Positions 8,159-16,229 of a stretch of DNA of 64,000 bases are shown here, one piece after another. A program made the position numbers and the translations under genes. The stretch's first letter is position 1. Each line of letters opens with the position of its first letter. The notes under the pieces are model-generated. The model was given only the letters and a program-made list of their open reading frames with translations, made no database searches and was not told where the DNA came from. Source of the DNA: Halarcobacter sp. (lineage in GTDB: Bacteria; Campylobacterota; Campylobacteria; Campylobacterales; Arcobacteraceae); assembly GCA_030145305.1 (NCBI GenBank), contig JAQYVX010000003.1, positions 124,001 to 188,000 on the forward strand. The letters are read 5' to 3'.

Positions 8159-9050
8159 AGTCTTTATTTATATAATCACTGTCTATATCGTCTTCATCAT
8201 ACTTATCATCTTTATTAATATTGATGTTATCTTTATTATTACTTTTAATATCATTTAAATCTGTATGGTTTACAAAATGTCTTAAATCTCTATATTCATC
8301 TCTAGTTAAATATCTACTTTTACCTGTAGGTAAATTATTTAATGATATTCCCCCAAACTCAAATCTTTTTAAGTCCATTACTTCTAATCCAAAGTGAGCA
8401 AAGAATCTTCTAAGTTCTCTATTCTTACCTTGAGTAATTCCAACTTTTATTTTTGAGAAATTGTCTCCATTTGTTAGAATTTGATATGCAACAAAAGGCT
8501 CAAAAGTCATTGATTTGATTTTTGATTTTTCATGTGCACCATTTGTAGCATCTTCAAGTTCAAGACCATGTAACATAGCTTCTTCAACTTTGGGATGTAT
8601 TTTTCCATCTACTTTAATTTTATAAACTCTTTCAAGATTTGAATGCATTAGTTTATTAGCAACTACAACATCATCAGTTAATAAGATTAGGCCTTCACTT
8701 GCATAATCTAATCTTCCTATTGGCATAAAGTGTTTATATTTGCTATCTAAAGAATCAAAAATTACACGTCTACCTTGTGGATCTTTTTTTGTTACAAGTT
8801 CACCTTTTGGTTTATTGTAAATTATCACTGTGTACATTCTATTTTTATCTTCTTTAATAAGTCTTTTACCTATTTTTACAATATCAGTAGATGTAACTTT
8901 AGTAGCTAGATTTGTTACAGTTTTAGTATTTATTGTAACTTTTCCTTCTTCTATAATTTTGTCAGCTTCTCTTCTTGAATAATTACTATTATGTGAAATA
9001 AATTTATTCAGTCTAACTGGTTCATCTATTTCATTCTCTTCTTTTCTCAT
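8151..9050 (-). CDS. rluB: 23S rRNA pseudouridine synthase, RluB family
   Basis: A 299-residue enzyme with an N-terminal S4 RNA-binding domain (about 12-60, VRLNKFISHNSNYSRREADK) and a RsuA/RluB-type catalytic domain. The catalytic Asp lies in IGRLDYASEG (D115). It should isomerise a uridine in 23S rRNA helix 89; choosing RluB over RluE/RluF/RsuA rests on overall resemblance. The last 35 residues are a run of Asp, Asn and Lys (DDKYDEDDIDSDY), a low-complexity tail not needed for the fold. It overlaps kdsD by four bases and rarA by eight, so translation is probably coupled. Confidence 0.88.
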   Translation of the reverse strand: MRKEENEIDEPVRLNKFISHNSNYSRREADKIIEEGKVTINTKTVTNLATKVTSTDIVKIGKRLIKEDKNRMYTVIIYNKPKGELVTKKDPQGRRVIFDSLDSKYKHFMPIGRLDYASEGLILLTDDVVVANKLMHSNLERVYKIKVDGKIHPKVEEAMLHGLELEDATNGAHEKSKIKSMTFEPFVAYQILTNGDNFSKIKVGITQGKNRELRRFFAHFGLEVMDLKRFEFGGISLNNLPTGKSRYLTRDEYRDLRHFVNHTDLNDIKSNNKDNININKDDKYDEDDIDSDYINKDYD

Positions 9051-10012
9051 TTTATACCTGCTTGAATTAAATCATGGATATGTAAAACACCTACTATTTT
9101 ATTATGTTCATCAGTTACAACAAGAAGTTGAATTTTAAAATCTTCAATAACTTTTAAAGCATCACTTGCTAATAGGTTTTTATCATTTATTGTTTTTGGA
9201 TTTTTTGTAGCTATTGATTCAACTTCACAATCCATTGTAAAGTTTTCATTCATTAATGCTCTTCTTAAATCCCCATCACTAAGCACTGAAGTTAGTTCTT
9301 TTTTTTCATTTACTATAAGAACACTTCCAAGTCTTCCTTCACTCATAGATACAATAGCATCTTTTAATTTTGTTTCACGTGAAACAATTGGAAGATTTTC
9401 TCGTCTTAATAAATCATCTACTTTAATAAATAGTTTCTTTCCTAAACTTCCCCCTGGATGAAATGAAGCAAAGTCTTCTTTTTTAAAATTTCTTTTTTTC
9501 ATTAAACAAACAGCAAGTACATCACCCATAGCCATTGTTAATGTTGTTGAAGATGTTGGTGCTGTATCTAAAGGACAAGCCTCTTTTGTAACTGAAACAT
9601 TAATAAAGAAATCTGAATATTTTCCTAGAGTTGATTGTTTATTTTTAGCCATTGCTATTAATGGAATGTCAAATCTTTTTAAATGAGGAAGAAGTTGAAT
9701 TAACTCTTCACTCTCCCCACTATATGAAATTCCTAAAACAATATCATCTTTTCCAATCATTCCTAAATCACCATGCATAGCTTCTGTAGGATGTAAGAAA
9801 AACGATGATGTTCCTGTACTTGCTAATGTTGCTGCAATTTTTGCACCTACTAATCCTGATTTACCAACTCCTGTTACTATAAGTTTCCCTTTACATGAAA
9901 CTATTAAGTCTAAAAGTCTTTCTAAATCAATATCAGAAATATTCTCAGATGCAAGTTTTAGCTCATTGGCTTCAGTATCTAGTACATCTTTTGCAATTTT
10001 ATTAAAATCCAT
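9047..10012 (-). CDS. kdsD: Arabinose-5-phosphate isomerase
   Basis: A 321-residue KpsF/GutQ-family enzyme. An N-terminal SIS sugar-isomerase domain (about 35-170; VTGVGKSGLVGAKIA, HPTEAMHGDLGM) is followed by two CBS domains (about 205-320). It converts ribulose-5-phosphate to arabinose-5-phosphate, the first step to KDO for lipopolysaccharide. It sits eight bases after the RNase J gene and overlaps rluB by four. A perfect 16-bp parS-type site lies within the coding sequence, between the SIS and CBS domains, where it encodes VSRET. Confidence 0.93.
   Translation of the reverse strand: MDFNKIAKDVLDTEANELKLASENISDIDLERLLDLIVSCKGKLIVTGVGKSGLVGAKIAATLASTGTSSFFLHPTEAMHGDLGMIGKDDIVLGISYSGESEELIQLLPHLKRFDIPLIAMAKNKQSTLGKYSDFFINVSVTKEACPLDTAPTSSTTLTMAMGDVLAVCLMKKRNFKKEDFASFHPGGSLGKKLFIKVDDLLRRENLPIVSRETKLKDAIVSMSEGRLGSVLIVNEKKELTSVLSDGDLRRALMNENFTMDCEVESIATKNPKTINDKNLLASDALKVIEDFKIQLLVVTDEHNKIVGVLHIHDLIQAGIK
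9371..9386. promoter_or_regulatory. parS centromere site (ParB binding), inside kdsD
   Basis: TGTTTCACGTGAAACA is a perfect 16-bp palindrome identical to the widely conserved chromosomal parS consensus. It encodes VSRET within kdsD. A second site lies 5.5 kb away at 14842-14857. parA and parB themselves are not in this window. Confidence 0.85.
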
Positions 10013-10020
10013 AATTTTCC

Positions 10021-12003
10021 TTAATGAACAAATAAAGTTGGTACAATCATTGGGTATTTTTTATATTTTCTTACACAATGTTTTCTAACAACTTTTCTAA
10101 TTTCATCTTCTAAAATTTTTGTATTTTTAAATAAACCCTCTTTAGCATTTTCTAAGAATGTAGCTAATAAATCTTCAATCTCTTTTGAAAATGCTTTATC
10201 TAGTTTATCAGGAACTAAACCAAATGATGAAACTCTTGGTTTTTGATCCATTTTTCTATCATTTTCATTAATTTGTCCAACAATCATAACAACACCTTCG
10301 TTTGCCATTGTTTGTCTATCCATAATAATATCATCTGCAATTTTATTGTTAAGTTGATTATCAATATAAACTTTTCCTGTTTTAACAGATTTAACTTTTT
10401 TAAGGTATTTAGGACTTACTTCAATTTGTTCCCCATCACTCATGATATATGTATTTCTTTCTAATACACCACAGTCAATACCAGTTTTTTGGTGTCTAAC
10501 TGCATGATTATATTCACCATGAATTGGCATAAAGAATTTTGGTTTTACAAGTCTAAGCATTAATTTTTGCTCTTCTTGTGCAGCATGTCCTGATACGTGA
10601 ATTTCACTAAAATCTTTATAAGCAACTTGTGCTCCAGCTTTTAATAAGTGATTTAGTACAGCAGATACACTTGCTTCATTTCCAGGAATTGCTTTAGCAG
10701 AAAGGATAATTTGATCTCCTGGCTTAATTTTAACATGTCTATGTTCATGAATTGACATTCTATAAAGTGCTGACATTGATTCTCCTTGAGAACCTGTTGT
10801 TACTATTAATACTTCATTATCAGGATATTTATTTATTTCAAAAGCATCAATAAATTGATCTTTTGGAAATTTGATATATCCTAAGCTCATTGCTAAGTCT
10901 AAGTTTTTTTCCATAGATCTACCAATTACACAAATTTTTCTTCCATATTTAATTCCATGGTCAATTGCTTGAGAAACTCTATGAATATTTGAAGAGAAAG
11001 TTGACATTATAACTCTTCCTTTAGCAGTTGAGAATATTCTATCAAAAGTTGGTGCAACTGTTCTTTCTGATTTTGTAAACCCTGGTGAGTGTGAATTTGT
11101 AGAATCAGACATTAAAAGTAAAACACCCTCTTCTCCATAATGAGCAAATCTATGTAAATCTGTTGGGAAATTATCTATTGGAGTATGGTCAATTTTAAAG
11201 TCACCTGTGTGAATAATTGTTCCAGCTTCAGTTTTAATTGCTAAAGAAGATGCATCAATAATTGAGTGAGTAATATGAATCCATTCTACTTCAAAATCTC
11301 CTATTTTAACAGGAGTTCTTTTTTCTACTGGTCTAAATAGATTTCTATATTCTCTTATTTTATGCTCATCAAATTTTGAACCAATCATCTCTAATGGTAA
11401 AGATGTACCATAAATTGGGAATTGCATCTCTTTATATAGATATGCCATTGCTCCAATATGATCCTCATGACCATGAGTAATTACAATACCAACGATTTTA
11501 TCTTTGATTTGTCTAAGATATGTGAAATCTGGAATTAAAATATCAACACCATGCATATCTTCATCAGGGAAACTCATTCCAACATCAACAACAATTGCAC
11601 TAGTATCAGTTTCAATTACCATCATATTTCCACCAATTTCACCTAATCCACCTAATGGCGTGATTCTAACTTTTGCATTAGTAGATAAGTTAAGTTTATT
11701 ATGTGGATTTAATCTGTCTTTGTGAATTCTCTCATTTATTGAATGTGCTTTTCTTAATTCTGTAATCCAAGCTGAGTTGTTTTTATTGTTATGTGCTTTT
11801 GCTCTGTTATTATTGTTGTTTGGTTTTCTTTTTTTGTTATAAGGAGCTTTCTTATCGCCAGTCGGTGCCGTTTCTTTTGGCTTTTGTGTATTCTTTGATT
11901 CTTGAGGTGTAGAAGAATTTGGAGCTTGTTTAACTACTTCTTTTTTAGCTATTTCTTCTTTCTTTACTACTACTTCTTGATTGTCAACTTTGTTGTTTTC
12001 CAT
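10021..12003 (-). CDS. rnj: Ribonuclease J
   Basis: A 660-residue metallo-beta-lactamase/beta-CASP nuclease. The first ~110 residues are a Lys/Asn/Gln-rich extension (KKEEIAKKEVVKQ, NKKRKPNNNNNRAK) as known for epsilon-proteobacterial RNase J. The core begins around VRITPLGGLGEIGGN. The zinc motif THGHEDHIGA gives H177, H179, D181 and H182; further ligands include HTGDFKID, and HVSGHA is the beta-CASP signature. The enzyme combines endonuclease and 5'-3' exonuclease activity and is central to mRNA decay where RNase E is absent. Its 5' end overlaps rsmA by 20 bases. Confidence 0.93.
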   Translation of the reverse strand: MENNKVDNQEVVVKKEEIAKKEVVKQAPNSSTPQESKNTQKPKETAPTGDKKAPYNKKRKPNNNNNRAKAHNNKNNSAWITELRKAHSINERIHKDRLNPHNKLNLSTNAKVRITPLGGLGEIGGNMMVIETDTSAIVVDVGMSFPDEDMHGVDILIPDFTYLRQIKDKIVGIVITHGHEDHIGAMAYLYKEMQFPIYGTSLPLEMIGSKFDEHKIREYRNLFRPVEKRTPVKIGDFEVEWIHITHSIIDASSLAIKTEAGTIIHTGDFKIDHTPIDNFPTDLHRFAHYGEEGVLLLMSDSTNSHSPGFTKSERTVAPTFDRIFSTAKGRVIMSTFSSNIHRVSQAIDHGIKYGRKICVIGRSMEKNLDLAMSLGYIKFPKDQFIDAFEINKYPDNEVLIVTTGSQGESMSALYRMSIHEHRHVKIKPGDQIILSAKAIPGNEASVSAVLNHLLKAGAQVAYKDFSEIHVSGHAAQEEQKLMLRLVKPKFFMPIHGEYNHAVRHQKTGIDCGVLERNTYIMSDGEQIEVSPKYLKKVKSVKTGKVYIDNQLNNKIADDIIMDRQTMANEGVVMIVGQINENDRKMDQKPRVSSFGLVPDKLDKAFSKEIEDLLATFLENAKEGLFKNTKILEDEIRKVVRKHCVRKYKKYPMIVPTLFVH

Positions 12004-12790
12004 GTTTTACCTTTGTATACAATTGGCTATACAAAGATGCGCTTACCTCATGAGGTCGTAAAGTCTCTTTTAAATTAAGTTCATTATAGATATTAGATAA
12101 AAACTCTTTATTCACTAAAGAAGAAAGATTTTTTGAAAGTTTTTTTCTTGGTTGAGAAAAACATATCTTTAGGAATTTGTTAAAATCCTTATCTAATGTT
12201 ACGTTTTCATTTTTTGATATATATAATATTGAGGACATAACTTTTGGTGGTGGATCAAAAGACTCAGGAGGAACATCAAATAGTATCCTGGCTTCTCTTG
12301 AAACAAGTTCCGTGATAACTCCTAAGGAAGAGTACTCTTTAGCTCCTGCTTTTGCAGAAAACTTTAGAGCTACTTCTTTTTGAATCATTACAATTATGTT
12401 CTGACAATTAATATCTTCAAATGCTCTTAATATAATATTTGTTGCAATATAGTATGGCAGGTTTGCTATTAAATCGTATTTGCAGTTATGCAAACTTCCT
12501 TGCCTATCCCAAGCTTCTAAAACATCTGTGTGGAGTAGTTTTAAATTCTCGCTTTCTATTTCTATTGCAAATTTTGACTTTAATATACTGATTAAATCAG
12601 TATCGACTTCATATGCAGTCGTATCTTTGTACTTGACTAAATTTTGTGTCAAATCACCTAATCCAGGGCCAATTTCTACAATATGATTATTGTTGTTGGG
12701 CATCGATTGGATGATCCTAGTTAAAACACTGCTATCTTTTAAAAAGTTTTGTCCAAACCTTTTTTTTGCTTTTATATTATTATTTTTCAT
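11984..12790 (-). CDS. rsmA: 16S rRNA dimethyladenosine methyltransferase
   Basis: A 268-residue KsgA/RsmA enzyme that dimethylates two adjacent adenosines near the 3' end of 16S rRNA. It shows KKRFGQNFLKD at the start, the SAM site VEIGPGLGDL (38-47), an acidic motif in AYEVDTDL and the catalytic NLPYY (110-114). The C-terminal helical part is complete. It is the first gene of the minus-strand block and is divergent from hisF, with 72 bases between them. The last 20 bases overlap the start of the RNase J gene. Confidence 0.94.
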   Translation of the reverse strand: MKNNNIKAKKRFGQNFLKDSSVLTRIIQSMPNNNNHIVEIGPGLGDLTQNLVKYKDTTAYEVDTDLISILKSKFAIEIESENLKLLHTDVLEAWDRQGSLHNCKYDLIANLPYYIATNIILRAFEDINCQNIIVMIQKEVALKFSAKAGAKEYSSLGVITELVSREARILFDVPPESFDPPPKVMSSILYISKNENVTLDKDFNKFLKICFSQPRKKLSKNLSSLVNKEFLSNIYNELNLKETLRPHEVSASLYSQLYTKVKHGKQQS

Positions 12791-12862
12791 AAGAACAAAT
12801 AGTATATCTGGTTTTAACTTATAATTAGATAATATAAATCTTATAAAATCAAAGGATTTAGA

Positions 12863-13624
12863 TTGAGTTATTTTGCAAAAAGAATTATTCCTTGCTTAGA
12901 TGTCAAAGATGGCAGAGTAGTAAAAGGGGTTAATTTTGTAGGTCTTCGTGATGCAGGAGACCCTGTTGAAGCGGCTATTAGATATAACAATGAAGGTGCC
13001 GATGAAATCACTTTTCTTGATATTACTGCAAGTCATGAAAATAGAGATACTATAGTTGATATTGTTAAAGATGTTGCAAGAGAAGTCTTTATCCCGCTTA
13101 CTGTTGGAGGGGGAATTAGAAAGCTTGAAGATATCTATAAACTCCTTAATGTAGGCTGCGATAAAGTATCCATGAACTCTTCAGCAGTTGTTAATCCAGA
13201 CTTTATTAATCAAAGTGCAAAAAGATTTGGAAGTCAATGTATTGTTGTAGCAATTGATGTAAAAAAAGTCCAAGATGGAACTTATCATGTTTTTGTAAAA
13301 GGTGGACGAGAAGACACTGGAATTGATGCTTTACAATGGGCAAAAGAAGTTGCCAATAGAGGAGCTGGAGAAATCTTACTTACTTCTATGGACACAGATG
13401 GAGCAAAAACTGGCTTTGAACTAAATATAACTGAACAAATATCATCTCTTGTAAATATCCCAGTAATAGCAAGCGGTGGAGCTGGTACTATGGAGCATAT
13501 GAAAGAAGCTTTTGAACATGGTGCAAGTGCTGCATTAGCTGCTTCAATATTTCACTTTAAAGAGATTGATATAATGGAATTAAAAAAATACCTAAGAGAT
13601 AATAATATAGCAGTAAGGATATAA
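12863..13624 (+). CDS. hisF: Imidazole glycerol phosphate synthase subunit HisF
   Basis: A 253-residue TIM-barrel cyclase of histidine synthesis. Catalytic Asp residues lie in [10 protein letters not shown] (D13) and VVAIDVKK, and phosphate-binding loops in LTVGGGIR and [11 protein letters not shown]. It works with the HisH glutaminase, which is not nearby. The start codon is TTG, with AAAGGA six bases before it; no ATG is available that would keep the conserved N-terminus. The next gene begins one base after its stop, so an operon with the SIMPL and nucleosidase genes is likely. Confidence 0.95.
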   Translation: MSYFAKRIIPCLDVKDGRVVKGVNFVGLRDAGDPVEAAIRYNNEGADEITFLDITASHENRDTIVDIVKDVAREVFIPLTVGGGIRKLEDIYKLLNVGCDKVSMNSSAVVNPDFINQSAKRFGSQCIVVAIDVKKVQDGTYHVFVKGGREDTGIDALQWAKEVANRGAGEILLTSMDTDGAKTGFELNITEQISSLVNIPVIASGGAGTMEHMKEAFEHGASAALAASIFHFKEIDIMELKKYLRDNNIAVRI

Positions 13625-13625
13625 A

Positions 13626-14306
13626 ATGAAATTTACGAAACCTTTAGCCTTTCTATTGATATTGCCAATAATGGCTTTTTCATTTGAAGTTGAATTTAAT
13701 AAAAACTTCACTAAAAAACTTCCACATGATACATTAAATGCATTTTTAAAAGTTTCAATATCTGATGATAGCGAAGCAAAAGTAAGTGAACGTCTTGAAC
13801 TCTTTAATGAAAAGATAAAGAGTAATAATAAAGTAGAAAAGAGTCTAGGTTCTTTTACTATTAGACCTGAATATAAGCATTCTAATAGCACTCCTAAGAT
13901 TATTGCATATATAGGAGAATTAAGATATAAAGTAGATTCTGTTAAAGCAAAAGATATACATGACTTTATTTCTGAACTTACTTTATTAAAGAAAAATAGA
14001 GATACAAGTGTTTCTGTTAATAATCTATCTTGGAGTGTAAAAGAAGAAACTTATAAGAAAACTTTAGATTTGCTAAGACTTGAAGCAATTGTTTGGGGTC
14101 AAGGATATGCAAAAACTTTATCAAATGATATTAGTAAAACTTGTACTTTAAAAACTATTGTTATTAATAATGAAGAACAATATTTACAAAAATCAAGAAA
14201 CATAATGTTTTCAGCTTCAAGCAGATCTGGAAATAGTATTCCTGTACCAGAAGCAAATCAAGAAAAAATAAAAATTAATCCTAAATATGTCTTGGACTGT
14301 GAATGA
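13626..14306 (+). CDS. Secreted SIMPL-domain (DUF541) protein
   Basis: A 226-residue exported protein with a signal peptide at 1-19 (cleavage after AFS). The rest resembles the SIMPL/DUF541 family: alternating strand pattern, a central IRPEYKHSNSTPKIIAYIGE block equivalent to the family's Y-x-Y-x(n)-GYRA signature, and a late LRLEAIVWGQGYAKTLS helix. These proteins are periplasmic and oligomerise, but their biochemical role is poorly known. It begins directly after hisF and overlaps the nucleosidase-like gene by four bases. Confidence 0.7.
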   Translation: MKFTKPLAFLLILPIMAFSFEVEFNKNFTKKLPHDTLNAFLKVSISDDSEAKVSERLELFNEKIKSNNKVEKSLGSFTIRPEYKHSNSTPKIIAYIGELRYKVDSVKAKDIHDFISELTLLKKNRDTSVSVNNLSWSVKEETYKKTLDLLRLEAIVWGQGYAKTLSNDISKTCTLKTIVINNEEQYLQKSRNIMFSASSRSGNSIPVPEANQEKIKINPKYVLDCE

Positions 14307-14863
14307 TTATTTGTGCAGGAAGAAATGAAACTTTTAAATTTGCAGAATCAATTGGTGTTGGACTTATAGAATCTGCGATCAACTTAACAAAACTTTGTTT
14401 AATGAATAAACCAGACTCTTTGCTTTTTATTGGAAGCGCTGGTTCTTATGGAGAACATAAAATATTTGATATTATTGAATCAAAAAAAGCTGCAAATTTA
14501 GAATTATCATTTTTATCAAAAGACTCATACACACCTTTAGATAAGGTTTTAGAATCAGAAAATGCAATGACACGAAATGATACGATTGTAAATAGTTCTA
14601 ATTATATATCTGTAAATAAAGATTTATGTAAAGAATTTAAACAATATGGAATTGGAATTGAGAATATGGAATTTTTCTCTATCCTACAAGTAGCCAAGGA
14701 ATTTAAAATTCCAGTTGCAGGAGTATTTGTAGTTACTAATTATACTAATGAAAAAGCTCATGAGGATTTTATTAAAAATCATAAAGAAGCTATGTCAAAA
14801 TTAATTAAGTATTTGGAAGCAAACCAGATAATAAAACAGAAAGTTTCACGTGAAACATCGTGA
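14303..14863 (+). CDS. Nucleoside phosphorylase/nucleosidase-superfamily protein
   Basis: A 186-residue protein of the PNP/UDP phosphorylase superfamily. It shows MIICAGRNETF at the N-terminus, LLFIGSAGSYG where family members bind phosphate or ribose, and IGIENMEFFSILQVAKEF at the place of the ribose-binding MEGAA/EMEAA motif. It is about 40 residues shorter than MTA/SAH nucleosidase. The substrate is uncertain: a purine nucleoside, MTA/SAH or aminofutalosine are all possible. The last codons, KVSRETS, contain a parS-like site. It overlaps the SIMPL gene by four bases and is followed by a 77-bp tandem repeat. Confidence 0.7.
   Translation: MIICAGRNETFKFAESIGVGLIESAINLTKLCLMNKPDSLLFIGSAGSYGEHKIFDIIESKKAANLELSFLSKDSYTPLDKVLESENAMTRNDTIVNSSNYISVNKDLCKEFKQYGIGIENMEFFSILQVAKEFKIPVAGVFVVTNYTNEKAHEDFIKNHKEAMSKLIKYLEANQIIKQKVSRETS
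14842..14857. promoter_or_regulatory. parS centromere site (ParB binding), in the 3' end of the nucleosidase gene
   Basis: AGTTTCACGTGAAACA contains the perfect 14-bp palindrome GTTTCACGTGAAAC (14843-14856) and differs from the 16-bp parS consensus only at the first base. It again encodes VSRET. The tandem repeat that follows carries GTTTCAC half-sites. Confidence 0.82.
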
Positions 14864-14866
14864 AAA

Positions 14867-15039
14867 AAATGTGAAGAGTTTCACATTTTTAGATGTTGAA
14901 AGCGAAATGGTATGCAAAGCATCCATGGAGCTAGGGAAACATAAAATGTGAAGAGTTTCACATTTTTAGATGTTGAAAGCGAAATGGTATGCAAAGCATC
15001 CATGGAGCTAGGGAAACATAAAATGTGAAGAGTTTCACG
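14867..15039. repeat. 77-bp tandem repeat, two full copies plus a partial third
   Basis: Copies start at 14867, 14944 and 15021; the first two are identical over 77 bases, and the third stops after about 18. Each copy begins with the hairpin AAATGTGAA-GAGT-TTCACATTT (9-bp stem) followed by T residues in the full copies, then a second imperfect hairpin ATGGtATGC-AAA-GCATCCAT. The unit fills the gap between the nucleosidase gene and rlmN. The hairpin with T-run could act as a terminator; the half-parS sequence GTTTCAC recurs at 14878, 14955 and 15032. Confidence 0.9.
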
Positions 15040-15062
15040 AAGAAACAATAAAAAGGAAAAAA

Positions 15063-16130
15063 TTGAATTCAATATACGATTACACATTAGATGAATTAAA
15101 AGAGCAATTAAAGCCAAGCTTTAGGGCGAAGCAAGTTTATAATTGGATTTATAAAAAATATGCAAGCTCATATGATGAGATGAAAAATATACCAAATGAT
15201 TTAAAAGAGAATTTAAAAGAAAACTACGCAATAAATATTCTAGAGATAGCAAAAAAAGAACAAAGTAGTGATGGGAGTATCAAATATTTATTTAAACTTC
15301 ATGATGGACATACTGTAGAAGCTGTTTTACTTTTGATGAAAAAGAAAAAGATAAACGAAGAAGGTGTGATTGAAAGAAGTGAAAAATATACTGTTTGTAT
15401 TTCAACACAAGTTGGCTGTAAAGTTGGCTGTACTTTTTGTTTAACAGCAAAAGGTGGCTTTATTAGGAATTTATCTGTTGGTGAAATAGTTGATCAAATA
15501 GTTCAAATAAAGAGAGATAATGAAATAGCAGAGAATAAATCTGTAAACATTGTTTATATGGGAATGGGAGAACCTCTTGATAATTATAAAAACTTTATTC
15601 ATTCTGTAAAGGTTTTTTCTGAACTTGAAGGATTATCAATAAATAGAAGAAGAATTACTGTTTCAACTTCAGGAATCTCCTCAAAAATTGAAAAACTTGG
15701 AAATGAAGATTTAGGTATTCAATTAGCTATTTCTTTACATGCTGTTGATGATGAATTAAGAAGTGAATTAATTCCAATGAACAAAGCTTATAATATTAAG
15801 TCAATTATTGATGCAGTTAAAAAATTCCCTATTGATACAAGAAAAAAAGTTATGTTTGAATACTTAGTTATAAAAGATAAAAATGATGATATTCCAAGTG
15901 CACAAAAACTATTAAAACTTTTAGATGGAATAAAAGCAAAAGTAAATCTAATTTATTTTAATCCATATCCAGGAACTACATATCAAAGACCACAAAGGGA
16001 TGATATGCTAAAATTCCAAGAATATTTAACGAGTAGAGGCCTACTTTGTACAATAAGAGAATCAAAAGGTCTTGATATTTCAGCTGCGTGTGGACAACTT
16101 AAAGAGAAGGAACTAAATGGAAGCACTTGA
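15063..16130 (+). CDS. rlmN: Dual-specificity 23S rRNA/tRNA adenine-C2 methyltransferase
   Basis: A 355-residue radical SAM enzyme that methylates A2503 of 23S rRNA and A37 of some tRNAs. The iron-sulphur motif CKVGCTFC places ligands at C119, C123 and C126. The conserved C-terminal Cys that carries the transient methyl is in SAACGQL (C343). Other marks are IVYMGMGEPLDNY and RRITVSTSGI. The start codon is TTG, preceded by AAAAGGAAAA. The gene for a small membrane peptide starts inside its last codons. Confidence 0.95.
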   Translation: MNSIYDYTLDELKEQLKPSFRAKQVYNWIYKKYASSYDEMKNIPNDLKENLKENYAINILEIAKKEQSSDGSIKYLFKLHDGHTVEAVLLLMKKKKINEEGVIERSEKYTVCISTQVGCKVGCTFCLTAKGGFIRNLSVGEIVDQIVQIKRDNEIAENKSVNIVYMGMGEPLDNYKNFIHSVKVFSELEGLSINRRRITVSTSGISSKIEKLGNEDLGIQLAISLHAVDDELRSELIPMNKAYNIKSIIDAVKKFPIDTRKKVMFEYLVIKDKNDDIPSAQKLLKLLDGIKAKVNLIYFNPYPGTTYQRPQRDDMLKFQEYLTSRGLLCTIRESKGLDISAACGQLKEKELNGST

Positions 16131-16206
16131 TTATGTAATGTTGGTTTTCATAGCAGCTGTTGCAATCATTTCAGCAATTGGTTTTTATATAAATAATAAA
16201 AGATAA
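16117..16206 (+). CDS. 29-residue single-helix membrane peptide
   Basis: A short open frame, MEALDYVMLVFIAAVAIISA then IGFYINNKR, with one hydrophobic helix (about 6-23) and a positive C-terminus. AAGGA lies five bases before the ATG, which is a strong start signal. Its first 14 bases overlap the end of rlmN, and gltX begins 23 bases after it, so it sits in an operon and is probably translated. The predicted orientation is N-out or N-neutral with the basic end in the cytoplasm. Function is unknown; conservation in relatives would settle whether it is real. Confidence 0.6.
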   Translation: MEALDYVMLVFIAAVAIISAIGFYINNKR

Positions 16207-16229
16207 AAAAAGAATAAGGAATAAATAAA

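Noticed and set aside
14867-15039. CRISPR array
   Set aside because: Units are contiguous 77-bp tandem copies without unique spacers, and no cas genes are present.
14881-15117. Minus-strand open frame across the 77-bp repeat
   Set aside because: It merely reads through the repeat copies and the start of rlmN and has no family resemblance.
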